Part shown: piece by piece, positions 8,207-17,458 of the stretch
Position numbering within the stretch: the stretch's first letter is position 1
Layout of the letters: every line of letters begins with the position of its first letter
DNA from: Polynucleobacter sp. HIN11
Lineage (GTDB): Bacteria > Pseudomonadota > Gammaproteobacteria > Burkholderiales > Burkholderiaceae
DNA length: 64,000 nucleotides
Assembly (NCBI RefSeq): GCF_030297675.1
Contig: NZ_AP028142.1
Span: 434,001 to 498,000 of the forward strand
Reading direction: 5' to 3'
Notes under the pieces: model-generated
Told to the model about the DNA's origin: nothing
The model's database searches: none
The model's input: the letters and a program-made list of their open reading frames with translations, nothing else
Position numbers and translations under genes: made by a program

Positions 8207-9454
8207 GTGCCCGTATCAAATCAACCACGACGCGTGGTGGTCACTGGCTTAGGTCTGATCTCACCAGTTGGTAATTCAGTTGCAACCGCATGGGACAACC
8301 TGATTGCGGGTAAGACTGGTATTGCCACGGTCACTAAGTTTGACCACTCAGCCCTTAGTGTGCATTTTGCTGGTGAAGTTAAGGATTTCAATGTCGAGGA
8401 GTATATTTCTGCCAAAGAGGCTCGGCATATGGATACCTTTATTCATTATGGAATCGCAGCCGGCACTCAAGCCATTAAAGATAGTGGCCTAGAGGTAACT
8501 GATCAAAATTCTGAACGAATTGGTGTGTTGGTTGGGTCAGGAATTGGTGGTTTGCCGATGATTGAGGATACCAATGCTGAGTTACTGTCTCGTGGTCCGC
8601 GCCGTATCTCACCATTTTTTGTGCCAGGCTCGATCATTAATATGATTTCTGGGCATTTGAGTATCCTCTTCAATCTGAAGGGCCCCAATGTTGCTGCCGT
8701 GACCGCATGCACGACTGGTTTGCATAGTATTGGTTTGGCTGCTCGCTTGATTCAGTATGGCGACGCAGATGTCATGATCGCCGGCGGTGCTGAATCGACT
8801 ATTTCTGCTCTGGGTATCGGTGGTTTTGCAGCTGCCAGGGCATTGTCAACCCGCAATGACGACCCTGCAACTGCTTCGCGCCCCTGGGATAAAGATCGCG
8901 ATGGATTTGTTTTGGGCGAGGGTGCTGGTGTAATGGTTCTCGAAGAGTACGAACATGCGAAAGCGCGTGGTGCCAAAATTTATGCGGAGTTATGTGGATT
9001 TGGAATGAGCGGTGATGCTTACCACATGACCGCTCCCAATATGGATGGGCCGCGTCGTTGCATGGTAAATGCAATGCGTGATGCGGGGATTACAGCAGAT
9101 CAGATTCAGTATGTAAACGCACATGGCACATCAACACCTTTGGGTGATAAGAATGAGACAGATGCCATCAAGGCGGCTTTGGGCGATCATGCCAAAAAAG
9201 TGGTGGTGAACTCTACGAAATCGATGACGGGTCATTTATTGGGTGGCGCTGGGGGCCTTGAATCGGTCTTTACAGTTCTTGCATTGCACCATCAAAAATC
9301 ACCACCGACTATTAATATTTTTAATCAAGACCCCGAATGCGACCTTGATTACTGTGCCAATACCGCTAGGGATCTCAAAATTGATTACGCTGTTAAAAAC
9401 AATTTTGGATTTGGGGGTACCAACGGCACCTTGATATTTGGGAAAAAGCCCTAA
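8207..9454 (+). CDS. fabF: Beta-ketoacyl-ACP synthase II
   Basis: A 415-residue elongating condensing enzyme. Cys168 (VTACTTGLHS), the histidine in NAHGTSTPLGD and the histidine in KSMTGHLLGGAG form the Cys-His-His site; the numbering is offset by five from E. coli FabF. The start is GTG at 8207; there is no better ATG and the N-terminus PVSNQPRRVVVTGLG is normal. It closes the fatty-acid cluster. The next gene is a Do-type protease, whereas related genera usually have rpoE-rseA-rseB between the two (see findings). Confidence 0.95.
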   Translation: MPVSNQPRRVVVTGLGLISPVGNSVATAWDNLIAGKTGIATVTKFDHSALSVHFAGEVKDFNVEEYISAKEARHMDTFIHYGIAAGTQAIKDSGLEVTDQNSERIGVLVGSGIGGLPMIEDTNAELLSRGPRRISPFFVPGSIINMISGHLSILFNLKGPNVAAVTACTTGLHSIGLAARLIQYGDADVMIAGGAESTISALGIGGFAAARALSTRNDDPATASRPWDKDRDGFVLGEGAGVMVLEEYEHAKARGAKIYAELCGFGMSGDAYHMTAPNMDGPRRCMVNAMRDAGITADQIQYVNAHGTSTPLGDKNETDAIKAALGDHAKKVVVNSTKSMTGHLLGGAGGLESVFTVLALHHQKSPPTINIFNQDPECDLDYCANTARDLKIDYAVKNNFGFGGTNGTLIFGKKP

Positions 9455-9500
9455 TATCTAAGGTATTGCAACTAATGGGTTGAGCAAAGCTCAATTTCGT

Positions 9501-10970
9501 ATGAAAAAAATTCTATTGGTCGTTTTCTCAGTATTTAGCTGGGGAATTCTGTCGTTTTCACCGACGGTTTCCTCTCAAACAAATACCCAGCCACCTCGGG
9601 TCGCAATCCCAGATTTTGTGGAATTGGTTGAAAAGGCTAGTCCTGCGGTCGTTAATATTCGCACCACTGAGAGGTTATCCAATCAACAGGCTCAAGGTTC
9701 TGTCCCAGGCATACCCGATGAGCAAGCGGAATTCTTTCGTCGCTTTTTTGGGGTACCGCTTCCAGGGGCGCCCAATACCCCACGCGGTCAGGGTAATCGA
9801 CGTGGTCAACCAGAAGAAATTGAACGCGGCGTTGGTTCGGGATTCATTATTGATTCCAACGGAATTGTGATGACCAATGCGCACGTAGTTGAGGGCGCAA
9901 CAACGATTTATGTCACTCTAACGGATAAGCGTGAGTTCAAGGCAAAACTACTTGGCGCAGATAAGCGTACCGATCTTGCGGTCCTAAAAATTGATGCTAC
10001 TGGCTTACCAAGGTTGCCTTTAGGCGACTCCTCTAAGGTAAAAGTAGGCGAGTGGGTTGTAGCGATTGGCTCCCCCTTTGGTTTGGAGAATACGGTAACT
10101 GCCGGAATTGTATCGGCCAAAAGCCGTGATACTGGGGACTACTTGCCATTCATTCAAACCGATGTCGCAGTCAATCCCGGCAACTCTGGTGGACCATTGC
10201 TCAATACTGCCGGCCAAGTGATTGGTATTAATTCTCAAATCTTTAGTCGCTCAGGTGGCTATATGGGAATTTCATTTGCAATTCCAATTGATGAGGCCAT
10301 TCGGGTCGCGGATCAATTAAGAACTACTGGTCGTTTAGTACGCGGACGAATTGGCGTGGCGATTGGTGAGATCAATAAAGAGGTGGCTGAAAGCCTTGGT
10401 CTTGGCAAGCCACGTGGCGCTTTTGTCCGTAATGTGGAACCTAGTGCTCCTGCAGCTAAGGGCGGCATTGAAGCTGGCGATGTGATCTTGAGCTTTAACG
10501 GGCGCGATATCAATAAGTCTACCGACCTACCTCGTATTGTGGGCGAGACAAAACCTGGCACCTCTGCAACGGTTAAAGTTTGGCGCAAAGGAGTAACGCG
10601 TGACTTAACGGTTGTGGTTGCGGACGCTGAGCCTGATAAAGCGGTTGCACGCAAGTCAGAGGCACCAGCCCCACAGGCCGGTACGGCGAACAAATCCTTA
10701 GGTATCAGTGTTATCGAATTGACTGAGGCCAAAAATAAGGAATTGGGCGGCAAAGGTGGAGTTGAAATTACCAATGTGGGTGATGGTGCCGCTGCTAGAG
10801 CAGGTTTACGGGCTGGAGACGTAATTGTTCGTATTGGGGATGCTGACATCACTGGGATTAAGCAATTTGAGTCTGTGACTAAAACCCTCGACCCCAGTAA
10901 GGCAGTACCTATTTTTGTGCGTCGCGGCGATGCCACCATCGTGGTGCCTATTCGACCCGCTCAGAAATAA
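9501..10970 (+). CDS. Do-family periplasmic serine protease (MucD/DegP-like)
   Basis: An exported chaperone-protease of the HtrA family. The signal peptide begins MKKILLVVFSVFSWGIL, with cleavage likely near VSSQT. The protease domain has the His in VMTNAHVVEGA, the Asp in RTDLAVLKID and the Ser in NPGNSGGPLLN, followed by two PDZ domains (about 290-380 and 405-485). A TTG at 9480 would add seven residues in front of the signal peptide; I prefer the ATG at 9501 because it starts the signal peptide, although neither has a good ribosome binding site. In relatives this gene follows rpoE-rseA-rseB; here it follows fabF directly. Confidence 0.9.
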   Translation: MKKILLVVFSVFSWGILSFSPTVSSQTNTQPPRVAIPDFVELVEKASPAVVNIRTTERLSNQQAQGSVPGIPDEQAEFFRRFFGVPLPGAPNTPRGQGNRRGQPEEIERGVGSGFIIDSNGIVMTNAHVVEGATTIYVTLTDKREFKAKLLGADKRTDLAVLKIDATGLPRLPLGDSSKVKVGEWVVAIGSPFGLENTVTAGIVSAKSRDTGDYLPFIQTDVAVNPGNSGGPLLNTAGQVIGINSQIFSRSGGYMGISFAIPIDEAIRVADQLRTTGRLVRGRIGVAIGEINKEVAESLGLGKPRGAFVRNVEPSAPAAKGGIEAGDVILSFNGRDINKSTDLPRIVGETKPGTSATVKVWRKGVTRDLTVVVADAEPDKAVARKSEAPAPQAGTANKSLGISVIELTEAKNKELGGKGGVEITNVGDGAAARAGLRAGDVIVRIGDADITGIKQFESVTKTLDPSKAVPIFVRRGDATIVVPIRPAQK

Positions 10971-10996
10971 ATCCGGACAGAGGATCAAAACCATCA

Positions 10997-11023
10997 AGGG
11001 GTGACGAAAAGTCACCTCTTTTT
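10997..11023 (+). terminator. Intrinsic terminator after the Do protease
   Basis: GGTGAC at 11000-11005 and GTCACC at 11011-11016 form a 6-base-pair stem around GAAAA, extended by weaker outer pairs, and are followed by CTCTTTTT. It separates the protease from lepA. Confidence 0.8.
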
Positions 11024-11166
11024 GCTTGGGTTATTTCCCCCGGGGGTGGGGAAAAGTGCTGATTTTTCTGCTCCCAGTACAATAAGAAAAAGACATCTTA
11101 TTGCAGCGCATCATTGTGTTGCGTTGCGACAAGGCGTTTTATCAAGACCCCTATCGAACAGCGCCA
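11024..11166 (+). promoter_or_regulatory. lepA upstream region with hairpin and candidate -10
   Basis: A second dyad, TTTCCCC at 11034-11040 and GGGGAAA at 11048-11054, lies after the terminator but has no T-run. TACAAT at 11078-11083 is a fair -10, which would give a lepA leader of about 77 bases. No clear -35 is visible. Confidence 0.35.
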
Positions 11167-12975
11167 ATGGATCACATCCGTAATTTCTCCATCATTGCCC
11201 ATATTGATCATGGTAAATCGACTCTAGCAGATCGCATTATTCAGCTATGCGGCGGCCTCTCCGACCGTGAAATGGAGGAGCAGGTTCTCGACTCCATGGA
11301 TATTGAGCGCGAGCGGGGCATTACCATTAAAGCCCAAACTGCTGCCCTTACGTACAAGGCAAAAGATGGGAAGACCTACAACCTAAATTTGATTGATACT
11401 CCAGGGCATGTCGACTTCTCTTATGAGGTCAGCCGCTCTCTTTCTGCGTGTGAGGGGGCATTGTTGGTTGTCGATGCTAGCCAAGGGGTTGAAGCGCAAA
11501 CGGTGGCTAACTGCTACACCGCGACAGAACTTGGCGTAGAAGTCATTCCAATCCTCAATAAGATCGATTTGCCATCCGCGGATCCTGAATCAGCCAAGAA
11601 AGAGATTGAGGATGTGATCGGTATTGATGCAACCGATGCCATTACCTGCTCGGCCAAAACAGGACTGGGTGTTGCTGACGTTTTAGAAGAAATGATTCGG
11701 CGCGTTCCGCCACCAAAGGGTGATGCCACACTACCTCTGCAAGCCTTAATTATTGATTCATGGTTTGATAACTATGTGGGCGTAGTGATGTTGGTCCGAG
11801 TGGTGAACGGCACCCTAAAACCAAAAGACAAAATTACCTTGATGGCTACGGGATCCACTCATCTGGTCGAACAGCTTGGTGTTTTTACTCCGAAGTCAGT
11901 GACTCGCTCTCAACTCAGTGCTGGCGAGGTCGGATTCATTATTGCCGGCATTAAAGAGCTGAAGGCTGCCAAAGTGGGCGATACCGTGACCCATGCATCC
12001 GGCCAACAGGGTCGAACCCCCGCGCCACAGCCACTGCCAGGGTTTAAAGAGGTTAAGCCGCAGGTATTTGCAGGTTTATATCCAGTAGAGGCCAATCAAT
12101 ACGATGCTTTACGCGAGTCTCTTGAAAAGCTCAAATTAAACGATGCATCCCTGCAGTTTGATCCGGAGGTCTCTCAAGCCTTAGGGTTTGGATTTCGGTG
12201 CGGCTTCTTAGGTTTATTGCATATGGAAATTGTGCAAGAACGTTTAGAGCGACAGTTTGATATGAGTTTGATTACAACCGCGCCAACGGTTGTTTATGAG
12301 GTTGAGCAACGTGATGGCACGAAGGTTGTGGTGGATAACCCTTCCAAAATGCCAGACCCCAGCAAGATCGAGACAATCTTGGAGCCGATTGTGACTGTCA
12401 ATTTGTATATGCCCCAAGAATATGTTGGCTCGGTCATTACTTTGTGCACTGGTAAGCGTGGAATTCAAACCAATATGACCTATTTAGGGCGTCAAGTGCA
12501 GCTCACCTATGAATTACCGATGGCTGAAATCGTATTGGATTTCTTTGATCGCTTGAAATCAGTCTCGCGGGGTTATGCCTCGATGGATTACGAGTTCAAA
12601 GAGTATCGGCCAGCCGATGTGGTAAAGGTCGATATCCTCATTAACGGGGATCGGGTTGATGCCCTATCCATCATTGTGCATCGAAGTAATAGTCAATCGC
12701 GCGGTCGCGAGGTGGTTGCTAAGATGCGCGGCATTATTCCTAGACAAATGTTTGATGTAGCAATTCAAGCGGCAATTGGTAGCAATATTATTGCCAGAGA
12801 AAACGTCAAGGCTTTACGTAAGAATGTATTGGCGAAGTGCTATGGTGGTGATATTACCCGCAAGCGCAAGTTACTCGAGAAGCAAAAAGAGGGCAAGAAG
12901 CGTATGAAACAAGTGGGTAATGTTGAAATTCCGCAAGAAGCATTTTTGGCCATCCTGCAGGTGGAAGAAAAATGA
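11167..12975 (+). CDS. lepA: Elongation factor 4 (LepA)
   Basis: A 602-residue ribosome-bound GTPase. G1 is AHIDHGKST, G3 is DTPGHVD and G4 is NKIDL; the LepA-specific C-terminal domain ends in the usual basic tail KRKLLEKQKEGKKRMK. The open frame extends 22 codons upstream to a TTG at 11101, but MDHIRNFSIIAHIDHGKS at 11167 is the family start and gives the normal length. lepB overlaps its stop by 4 bases (ATGA). Confidence 0.96.
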   Translation: MDHIRNFSIIAHIDHGKSTLADRIIQLCGGLSDREMEEQVLDSMDIERERGITIKAQTAALTYKAKDGKTYNLNLIDTPGHVDFSYEVSRSLSACEGALLVVDASQGVEAQTVANCYTATELGVEVIPILNKIDLPSADPESAKKEIEDVIGIDATDAITCSAKTGLGVADVLEEMIRRVPPPKGDATLPLQALIIDSWFDNYVGVVMLVRVVNGTLKPKDKITLMATGSTHLVEQLGVFTPKSVTRSQLSAGEVGFIIAGIKELKAAKVGDTVTHASGQQGRTPAPQPLPGFKEVKPQVFAGLYPVEANQYDALRESLEKLKLNDASLQFDPEVSQALGFGFRCGFLGLLHMEIVQERLERQFDMSLITTAPTVVYEVEQRDGTKVVVDNPSKMPDPSKIETILEPIVTVNLYMPQEYVGSVITLCTGKRGIQTNMTYLGRQVQLTYELPMAEIVLDFFDRLKSVSRGYASMDYEFKEYRPADVVKVDILINGDRVDALSIIVHRSNSQSRGREVVAKMRGIIPRQMFDVAIQAAIGSNIIARENVKALRKNVLAKCYGGDITRKRKLLEKQKEGKKRMKQVGNVEIPQEAFLAILQVEEK

Positions 12976-13775
12976 ACTTTGCCCTCATCTTATTTATCTT
13001 GGCCATCATCACGGGCATCGCATGGGTTGCCGATAAACTCTACTTTGCCCCACAACGCAAAGCTGCCGGAATTGAGCGGATGCCACTTTGGTTGGAGTAT
13101 TCGGCAAGTTTCTTCCCGGTTATTTTGGCGGTATTCATACTGCGCTCATTTTTGATTGAGCCATTTAAGATTCCATCCGGATCGATGATTCCAACCCTGC
13201 AGATTGGAGATTTCATTGTTGTCAATAAATATACCTACGGCATTCGGTTGCCAGTAATCAATCAGAAAATTATTGAGATTGGCACCCCAAAACGGGGGGA
13301 TGTGGTTGTCTTTCGTTATCCCAAAGATCAGTCGGTTGATTACATCAAACGCGTGATTGCGATTCCGGGCGATGACATCCTCTATGAGGATAAAAAAGTC
13401 ACTATTAACGGTAAGCCACTTCAATATACAGGTGGAGCCCCTTACCTTGATCCTGAAAGCATGCGGTATGCCAAGCTCTATCAAGAGAGCTTTCCAGCCG
13501 ATCTTGGGGGTAATGCCCATGAGATTTTGAATGATCCCGATCGCAGCACGATCTATCAAGGCGATAACTTCCCTGGATCGGAGAACTGCCAATACCAAGG
13601 AACTTCACTGCGCTGTAAGGTGCCAGCAGGTCATTATTTTGTGATGGGTGATAACCGCGATAATAGTTTGGATTCGCGGTTCTGGGGATTCGTGCCCGAT
13701 CAAAACTTAGTTGGTCGCGCCTTCTTCATTTGGCTGAACATGGGCTCACTAGGCCGGATTGGAAGCTTTCAGTAA
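12972..13775 (+). CDS. lepB: Signal peptidase I
   Basis: A 267-residue inner-membrane protease that removes signal peptides from exported proteins. Two N-terminal membrane segments (about 2-20 and 46-61) precede the periplasmic domain. The Ser/Lys dyad is Ser71 (IPSGSMIPTL) and Lys126 (DYIKRVIAIPGD); the C-terminal GDNRDNSLDSRFWG motif is present. Its stop overlaps the rnc start (TAATG). lepA-lepB-rnc-era-recO is a conserved operon. Confidence 0.96.
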   Translation: MNFALILFILAIITGIAWVADKLYFAPQRKAAGIERMPLWLEYSASFFPVILAVFILRSFLIEPFKIPSGSMIPTLQIGDFIVVNKYTYGIRLPVINQKIIEIGTPKRGDVVVFRYPKDQSVDYIKRVIAIPGDDILYEDKKVTINGKPLQYTGGAPYLDPESMRYAKLYQESFPADLGGNAHEILNDPDRSTIYQGDNFPGSENCQYQGTSLRCKVPAGHYFVMGDNRDNSLDSRFWGFVPDQNLVGRAFFIWLNMGSLGRIGSFQ

Positions 13776-14566
13776 TGAACGCCCGGGCAACACTCGATCT
13801 TGGCCCCCTGCAGGATCGCTTGGCCTATCAATTTAAAAAGCCTGAATTATTAAATCAGGCCTTAACCCATCGCAGCCATAGTAAAAAGAATAACGAGCGC
13901 CTCGAGTTTCTGGGAGACTCTGTATTGAACTGTGTGGTTGCCGAGATTTTGTATGAGCGTTATGCGGATCTTGATGAGGGCGACCTATCACGAGTGCGAG
14001 CAAACTTGGTAAAGCAACAGGCACTGTATGAAATTGCTCAAGCTTTGATGCTATCGGACTATCTCAAGCTTGGTGAAGGGGAGTTAAAAAGCGGTGGATT
14101 TCGTAGACCTTCTATCCTAGCCGATACACTCGAAGCAATTGCGGGAGCAATTTTTATTGATGGAGGATTCGAGGCAGCAAAGGCAAGTCTGCGTAAACTG
14201 TACTCCACCATCTTGCAAAACGTAGATCCGAAAACTTTAGGCAAGGATGATAAAACTTTATTGCAAGAGTATTTACAGGGCTTTCAGTTGCCTCTACCCA
14301 CATATAATGTGGTGGCCACGACTGGCGCCGCTCACAATCAGCAGTTTGAAGTCGAATGCATTGTTCCAAATCTTAAAGTGAGCGTAAAAGGGGAAGGGGC
14401 ATCGCGGCGCGCTGCAGAACAGGGTGCTGCAAAAATTGCTCTGGTTGCTGTACAAAAAGCTTTGCCACAGGAGTCGCGTAAGCCCAAGAAGACCCGTGCT
14501 GCAAAAAAGAAAGCCGCCAAAGCTGATTCGGCAAAAGGGCAGTTACCTCTTAAGTTAAAGGATTGA
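13775..14566 (+). CDS. rnc: Ribonuclease III
   Basis: A 263-residue double-strand-specific endoribonuclease that processes rRNA and mRNA leaders. The signature NERLEFLGDSVLN is at about 40-52, the second metal-binding helix is in LADTLEAIAGAIFIDGG, and a double-stranded RNA-binding domain follows (about 158-228). Compared with E. coli Rnc it has an extra Lys/Ala-rich tail of some 30 residues (KKTRAAKKKAAKADSAKGQ), possibly an added RNA contact. The start ATG overlaps the lepB stop; an in-frame ATG 45 bases upstream lies inside lepB and is less likely. Confidence 0.95.
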   Translation: MNARATLDLGPLQDRLAYQFKKPELLNQALTHRSHSKKNNERLEFLGDSVLNCVVAEILYERYADLDEGDLSRVRANLVKQQALYEIAQALMLSDYLKLGEGELKSGGFRRPSILADTLEAIAGAIFIDGGFEAAKASLRKLYSTILQNVDPKTLGKDDKTLLQEYLQGFQLPLPTYNVVATTGAAHNQQFEVECIVPNLKVSVKGEGASRRAAEQGAAKIALVAVQKALPQESRKPKKTRAAKKKAAKADSAKGQLPLKLKD

Positions 14567-14567
14567 T

Positions 14568-15530
14568 GTGTTTAGGTGCGGCACGATCGCATTAGTGGGT
14601 AGACCCAATATGGGTAAATCCACTCTATTAAATGCACTCGTAGGTCAAAAAATTAGTATCACATCGCGCAAAGCGCAAACGACCCGCTACCGAATTGCGG
14701 GGGTGCAAACGCGTGAGCAAGCGCAGTTTATCTTTATTGACACCCCGGGTTTTCAGACGCGCGTCATGAATACCCTTAATCAGACCCTCAATCGAACGGT
14801 GACTAGTACCTTGCATGATGTTGATGTCATTTGTTTCATTGTAGAGGCAGGTTACTGGGGCGCCGATGATGTCAAAGTTTTGCGATTATTACCAAATGAC
14901 AAACCGGTACTATTAGTTGCAAATAAGCTGGATTTATTTGCTTCGCGATTTGATAATTCTGACGCTCGCGATCTGGAACTTTTTGAGTTCATGAAAAAAA
15001 TGGCACAGCCATGGGGAGCAATTGCCGAGCAGACCAAGGGTTGCGAAGCAGAAACAATTGCAAGTCCTGAACAAACCTTTGCTGAAGTGATTCCAATGAG
15101 TGGTAAGAACAAGGATGATATTGAACGCTTATTGGATGTGATCGCAGAGTATTTGCCGGAGGGTGAGGCACGATACGAGCCAGACACGCTGACGGATCGA
15201 AGTGAACGCTTTATGGCCGCCGAGATCTTGCGCGAGAAGGTGTTTCGTTATACCGGTGATGAGTTGCCGTACTCTAGTTCTGTGGTGATTGATCAATTCA
15301 AGCTGGATGGCAAAATGCGACGTATTGCTGCAACCATTCTGGTGGATCGTGACAGCCATAAGGCAATGATCATAGGCCAGAAAGGTGAGCGGCTAAAGAA
15401 GATCTCGACCGAAGCCCGCTTAGATATGGAAGCATTGTTTGATAGCAAAGTTTTCTTAGAAACCTGGGTTAAGGTCAAACGAGGATGGGCAGATGACCTT
15501 GCTGAACTACGTGCTCAAGGTTTGGAATAA
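14568..15530 (+). CDS. era: GTPase Era
   Basis: A 320-residue GTPase that binds 16S rRNA in 30S maturation. G1 is GRPNMGKS at 11-18, with Met where Era normally has Val; G3 is DTPG and G4 is NKLD. The C-terminal KH domain ends KVKRGWADDLAELRAQGLE. There is an extra segment of roughly 15 residues around 150-165 (EQTKGCEAETIASPEQ) before the VIPMSGKN G5 region. The start is GTG, one base after the rnc stop, and gives a short N-terminus; the ATG at 14566 is out of frame. Confidence 0.93.
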   Translation: MFRCGTIALVGRPNMGKSTLLNALVGQKISITSRKAQTTRYRIAGVQTREQAQFIFIDTPGFQTRVMNTLNQTLNRTVTSTLHDVDVICFIVEAGYWGADDVKVLRLLPNDKPVLLVANKLDLFASRFDNSDARDLELFEFMKKMAQPWGAIAEQTKGCEAETIASPEQTFAEVIPMSGKNKDDIERLLDVIAEYLPEGEARYEPDTLTDRSERFMAAEILREKVFRYTGDELPYSSSVVIDQFKLDGKMRRIAATILVDRDSHKAMIIGQKGERLKKISTEARLDMEALFDSKVFLETWVKVKRGWADDLAELRAQGLE

Positions 15531-16265
15531 ATGGCGGGAACTCGTGTTCTGGATGAGCCGGGATTTGTATTACACAGTATCCCTTATAAAGAAACAAGCT
15601 TAATTCTGGATGTGTTTACCCGTTCGCATGGACGACTGGCATTAATCGCTAAAGGTGCGAAGCGCCCTCATTCGAGCTTACGACCAGTTCTGCAGCGCTT
15701 TCAGCCACTGCTCATCTCGTGGAGCGGTAAATCTGAACTGAGAACTCTCACTAAATCAGAATGGGTCGGAGGTTCTCCAGCTCTGGTTGGAGATGCACTT
15801 TTGTGCGGTTTCTATCTTAATGAGCTGCTGGTGAAGTTTTTGGCTAGAGAAGATGCCTACGAGTCGCTCTATGATCATTACGCCGATACAGTTTATGCGC
15901 TCTCCCAAATCGAGTCCTCCGGAACATCGATCGAGCAAACTTTAAGACCATTTGAGCTGGCTCTTTTGCGAGAGACTGGATATGCTGCAGCTCTTGATCA
16001 TTGTGTGGAGACCCGCTCGCAACCAGTCGATGGCGAACGATATGTCTATCAGCCCGAGAAGGGGATTCGACCATGGCAACCCGATGACCCCAGTCATTGG
16101 CCCGTACTTGAGGGGTCGGTATTACGAGCGATGGCGCAGGGTGACTTTTCGGGATCAGAGACCCTTAGCCAGAGCAAACAATTAATGCGTTTCCTCTTGG
16201 GCATTCACTTACAAGATCAAACCTTGACCACCCGTCAAATCTTGATTGATCTAAAAAAGATCTAA
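15531..16265 (+). CDS. recO: DNA repair protein RecO
   Basis: A 244-residue recombination mediator that helps RecA load on SSB-coated DNA. The N-terminal OB-fold segment (GFVLHSIPYKETSLILDVFTR, residues about 11-31) and the conserved LIAKGAKRPHS are visible, followed by the helical C-terminal domain starting at LNELLVKFLAREDAYESLY. It begins directly after the era stop and is followed by pdxJ after 8 bases. Confidence 0.92.
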   Translation: MAGTRVLDEPGFVLHSIPYKETSLILDVFTRSHGRLALIAKGAKRPHSSLRPVLQRFQPLLISWSGKSELRTLTKSEWVGGSPALVGDALLCGFYLNELLVKFLAREDAYESLYDHYADTVYALSQIESSGTSIEQTLRPFELALLRETGYAAALDHCVETRSQPVDGERYVYQPEKGIRPWQPDDPSHWPVLEGSVLRAMAQGDFSGSETLSQSKQLMRFLLGIHLQDQTLTTRQILIDLKKI

Positions 16266-16273
16266 GCGGGACT

Positions 16274-17023
16274 ATGGCTTTAATATTAGGTATGGCCCCA
16301 CTTGAGCTTGGTATTAATATTGATCACGTTGCAACCCTGCGTAATGCGCGGGGGACGCCTTATCCCGATCCAATCACGGCAGCAAAAATTGCCGAAGAGG
16401 CAGGTGCTGATTTGATCACCTTGCATTTACGTGAGGATCGACGTCATATCAAAGATGCCGATTTATTTGCGCTTAGACCCTTGATTCGTACCCGCATGAA
16501 CTTGGAATGTGCAATTACCCCGGAGATGCTGAATATTGCCCTTCAGGTTAAACCGCAGGATGTGTGCTTGGTACCCGAGAAGCGGACCGAAATTACTACC
16601 GAAGGCGGACTCGATGTGATCACTCATCGGGATCAAGTGCATTCTGCTACCAAACAACTGCAGGCCGCTGGTATTCGGGTCTCACTCTTTATTGATCCAG
16701 ACCATCGCCAGATTGACGTCGCTAAGGAGCTTGGGGCATGCGTAATTGAGTTACATACTGGAGCCTATGCAGATGCTCAAATAGAGCATCAATCATTCGA
16801 GCTGCAGCGAATTACAGAGGCTGCGCGCTATGCAAAGAATTTAGGTTTTCGAGTCAATGCCGGGCACGGTTTAAATGAGCAAAATGTTCAGCCCATCGCC
16901 AAAATCCCTGAAATCAGTGAACTGAACATTGGGCACGCGATCATTGCGGAGGCTATTTTTAAGGGTCTACCCAATGCGATTCGGGATATGCGCAGACTTA
17001 TGAATGAGGCGCGTTCGCAATGA
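16274..17023 (+). CDS. pdxJ: Pyridoxine 5'-phosphate synthase
   Basis: A 249-residue TIM-barrel enzyme that joins 3-amino-2-oxopropyl phosphate and deoxyxylulose 5-phosphate to make pyridoxine 5'-phosphate. Conserved segments are NIDHVATLRNARGT, LHLREDRRHI, CLVPEKRTEITTEGG and VNAGHGLN. It has about eight residues before the usual LGINIDHVA start. It overlaps acpS by 4 bases (ATGA), the common pdxJ-acpS pair. Confidence 0.95.
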   Translation: MALILGMAPLELGINIDHVATLRNARGTPYPDPITAAKIAEEAGADLITLHLREDRRHIKDADLFALRPLIRTRMNLECAITPEMLNIALQVKPQDVCLVPEKRTEITTEGGLDVITHRDQVHSATKQLQAAGIRVSLFIDPDHRQIDVAKELGACVIELHTGAYADAQIEHQSFELQRITEAARYAKNLGFRVNAGHGLNEQNVQPIAKIPEISELNIGHAIIAEAIFKGLPNAIRDMRRLMNEARSQ

Positions 17024-17454
17024 TTGTTGGTATTGGTATCGATCTCCTGCAAATGGGTCGCTTACAGGCTGCCTATGAACGCACCCAAGGACGCTTAGCC
17101 AAGAGAGTTTTGGGGGATGAGGAGTATCAGGTGTTTCAACAGCGACTTAGTCGTAATCACAAGCGGGGCATGGCCTACTTAGCCACCCGTTTTGCAGCTA
17201 AGGAGGCATTTTCAAAAGCGATTGGCTTGGGTATGCACATGCCAATGAGTTGGCGATCTTTGCAAACACTCAATGAGCCCAGTGGTAAGCCTTATACAAA
17301 ATATTCAGGGGCTCTGTTGCAGTTTATGGAAGATAAACAATGGCATGCGCATGTGACAGTGACTGACGAGCAAGAAATGGTGATGGCGTTTGTGGTTGTG
17401 AGTTATGGCGCCCCTATTGTCACCACCTTTGATCCACAAAACTATCTTGGATGA
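17020..17454 (+). CDS. acpS: Holo-ACP synthase
   Basis: A 144-residue phosphopantetheinyl transferase that activates AcpP. The magnesium ligands are Asp8 in GIGIDLLQMGR and the glutamate in ATRFAAKEAFSKA. It overlaps pdxJ by 4 bases and is followed by nagZ. Confidence 0.94.
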   Translation: MIVGIGIDLLQMGRLQAAYERTQGRLAKRVLGDEEYQVFQQRLSRNHKRGMAYLATRFAAKEAFSKAIGLGMHMPMSWRSLQTLNEPSGKPYTKYSGALLQFMEDKQWHAHVTVTDEQEMVMAFVVVSYGAPIVTTFDPQNYLG

Positions 17455-17458
17455 GACC

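Noticed and set aside
10313..10939. 208-codon open frame on the minus strand opposite the Do protease
   Set aside because: It lies wholly within a well-supported gene, is rich in Ser/Pro/Ala as expected for an antisense frame, and matches no family.
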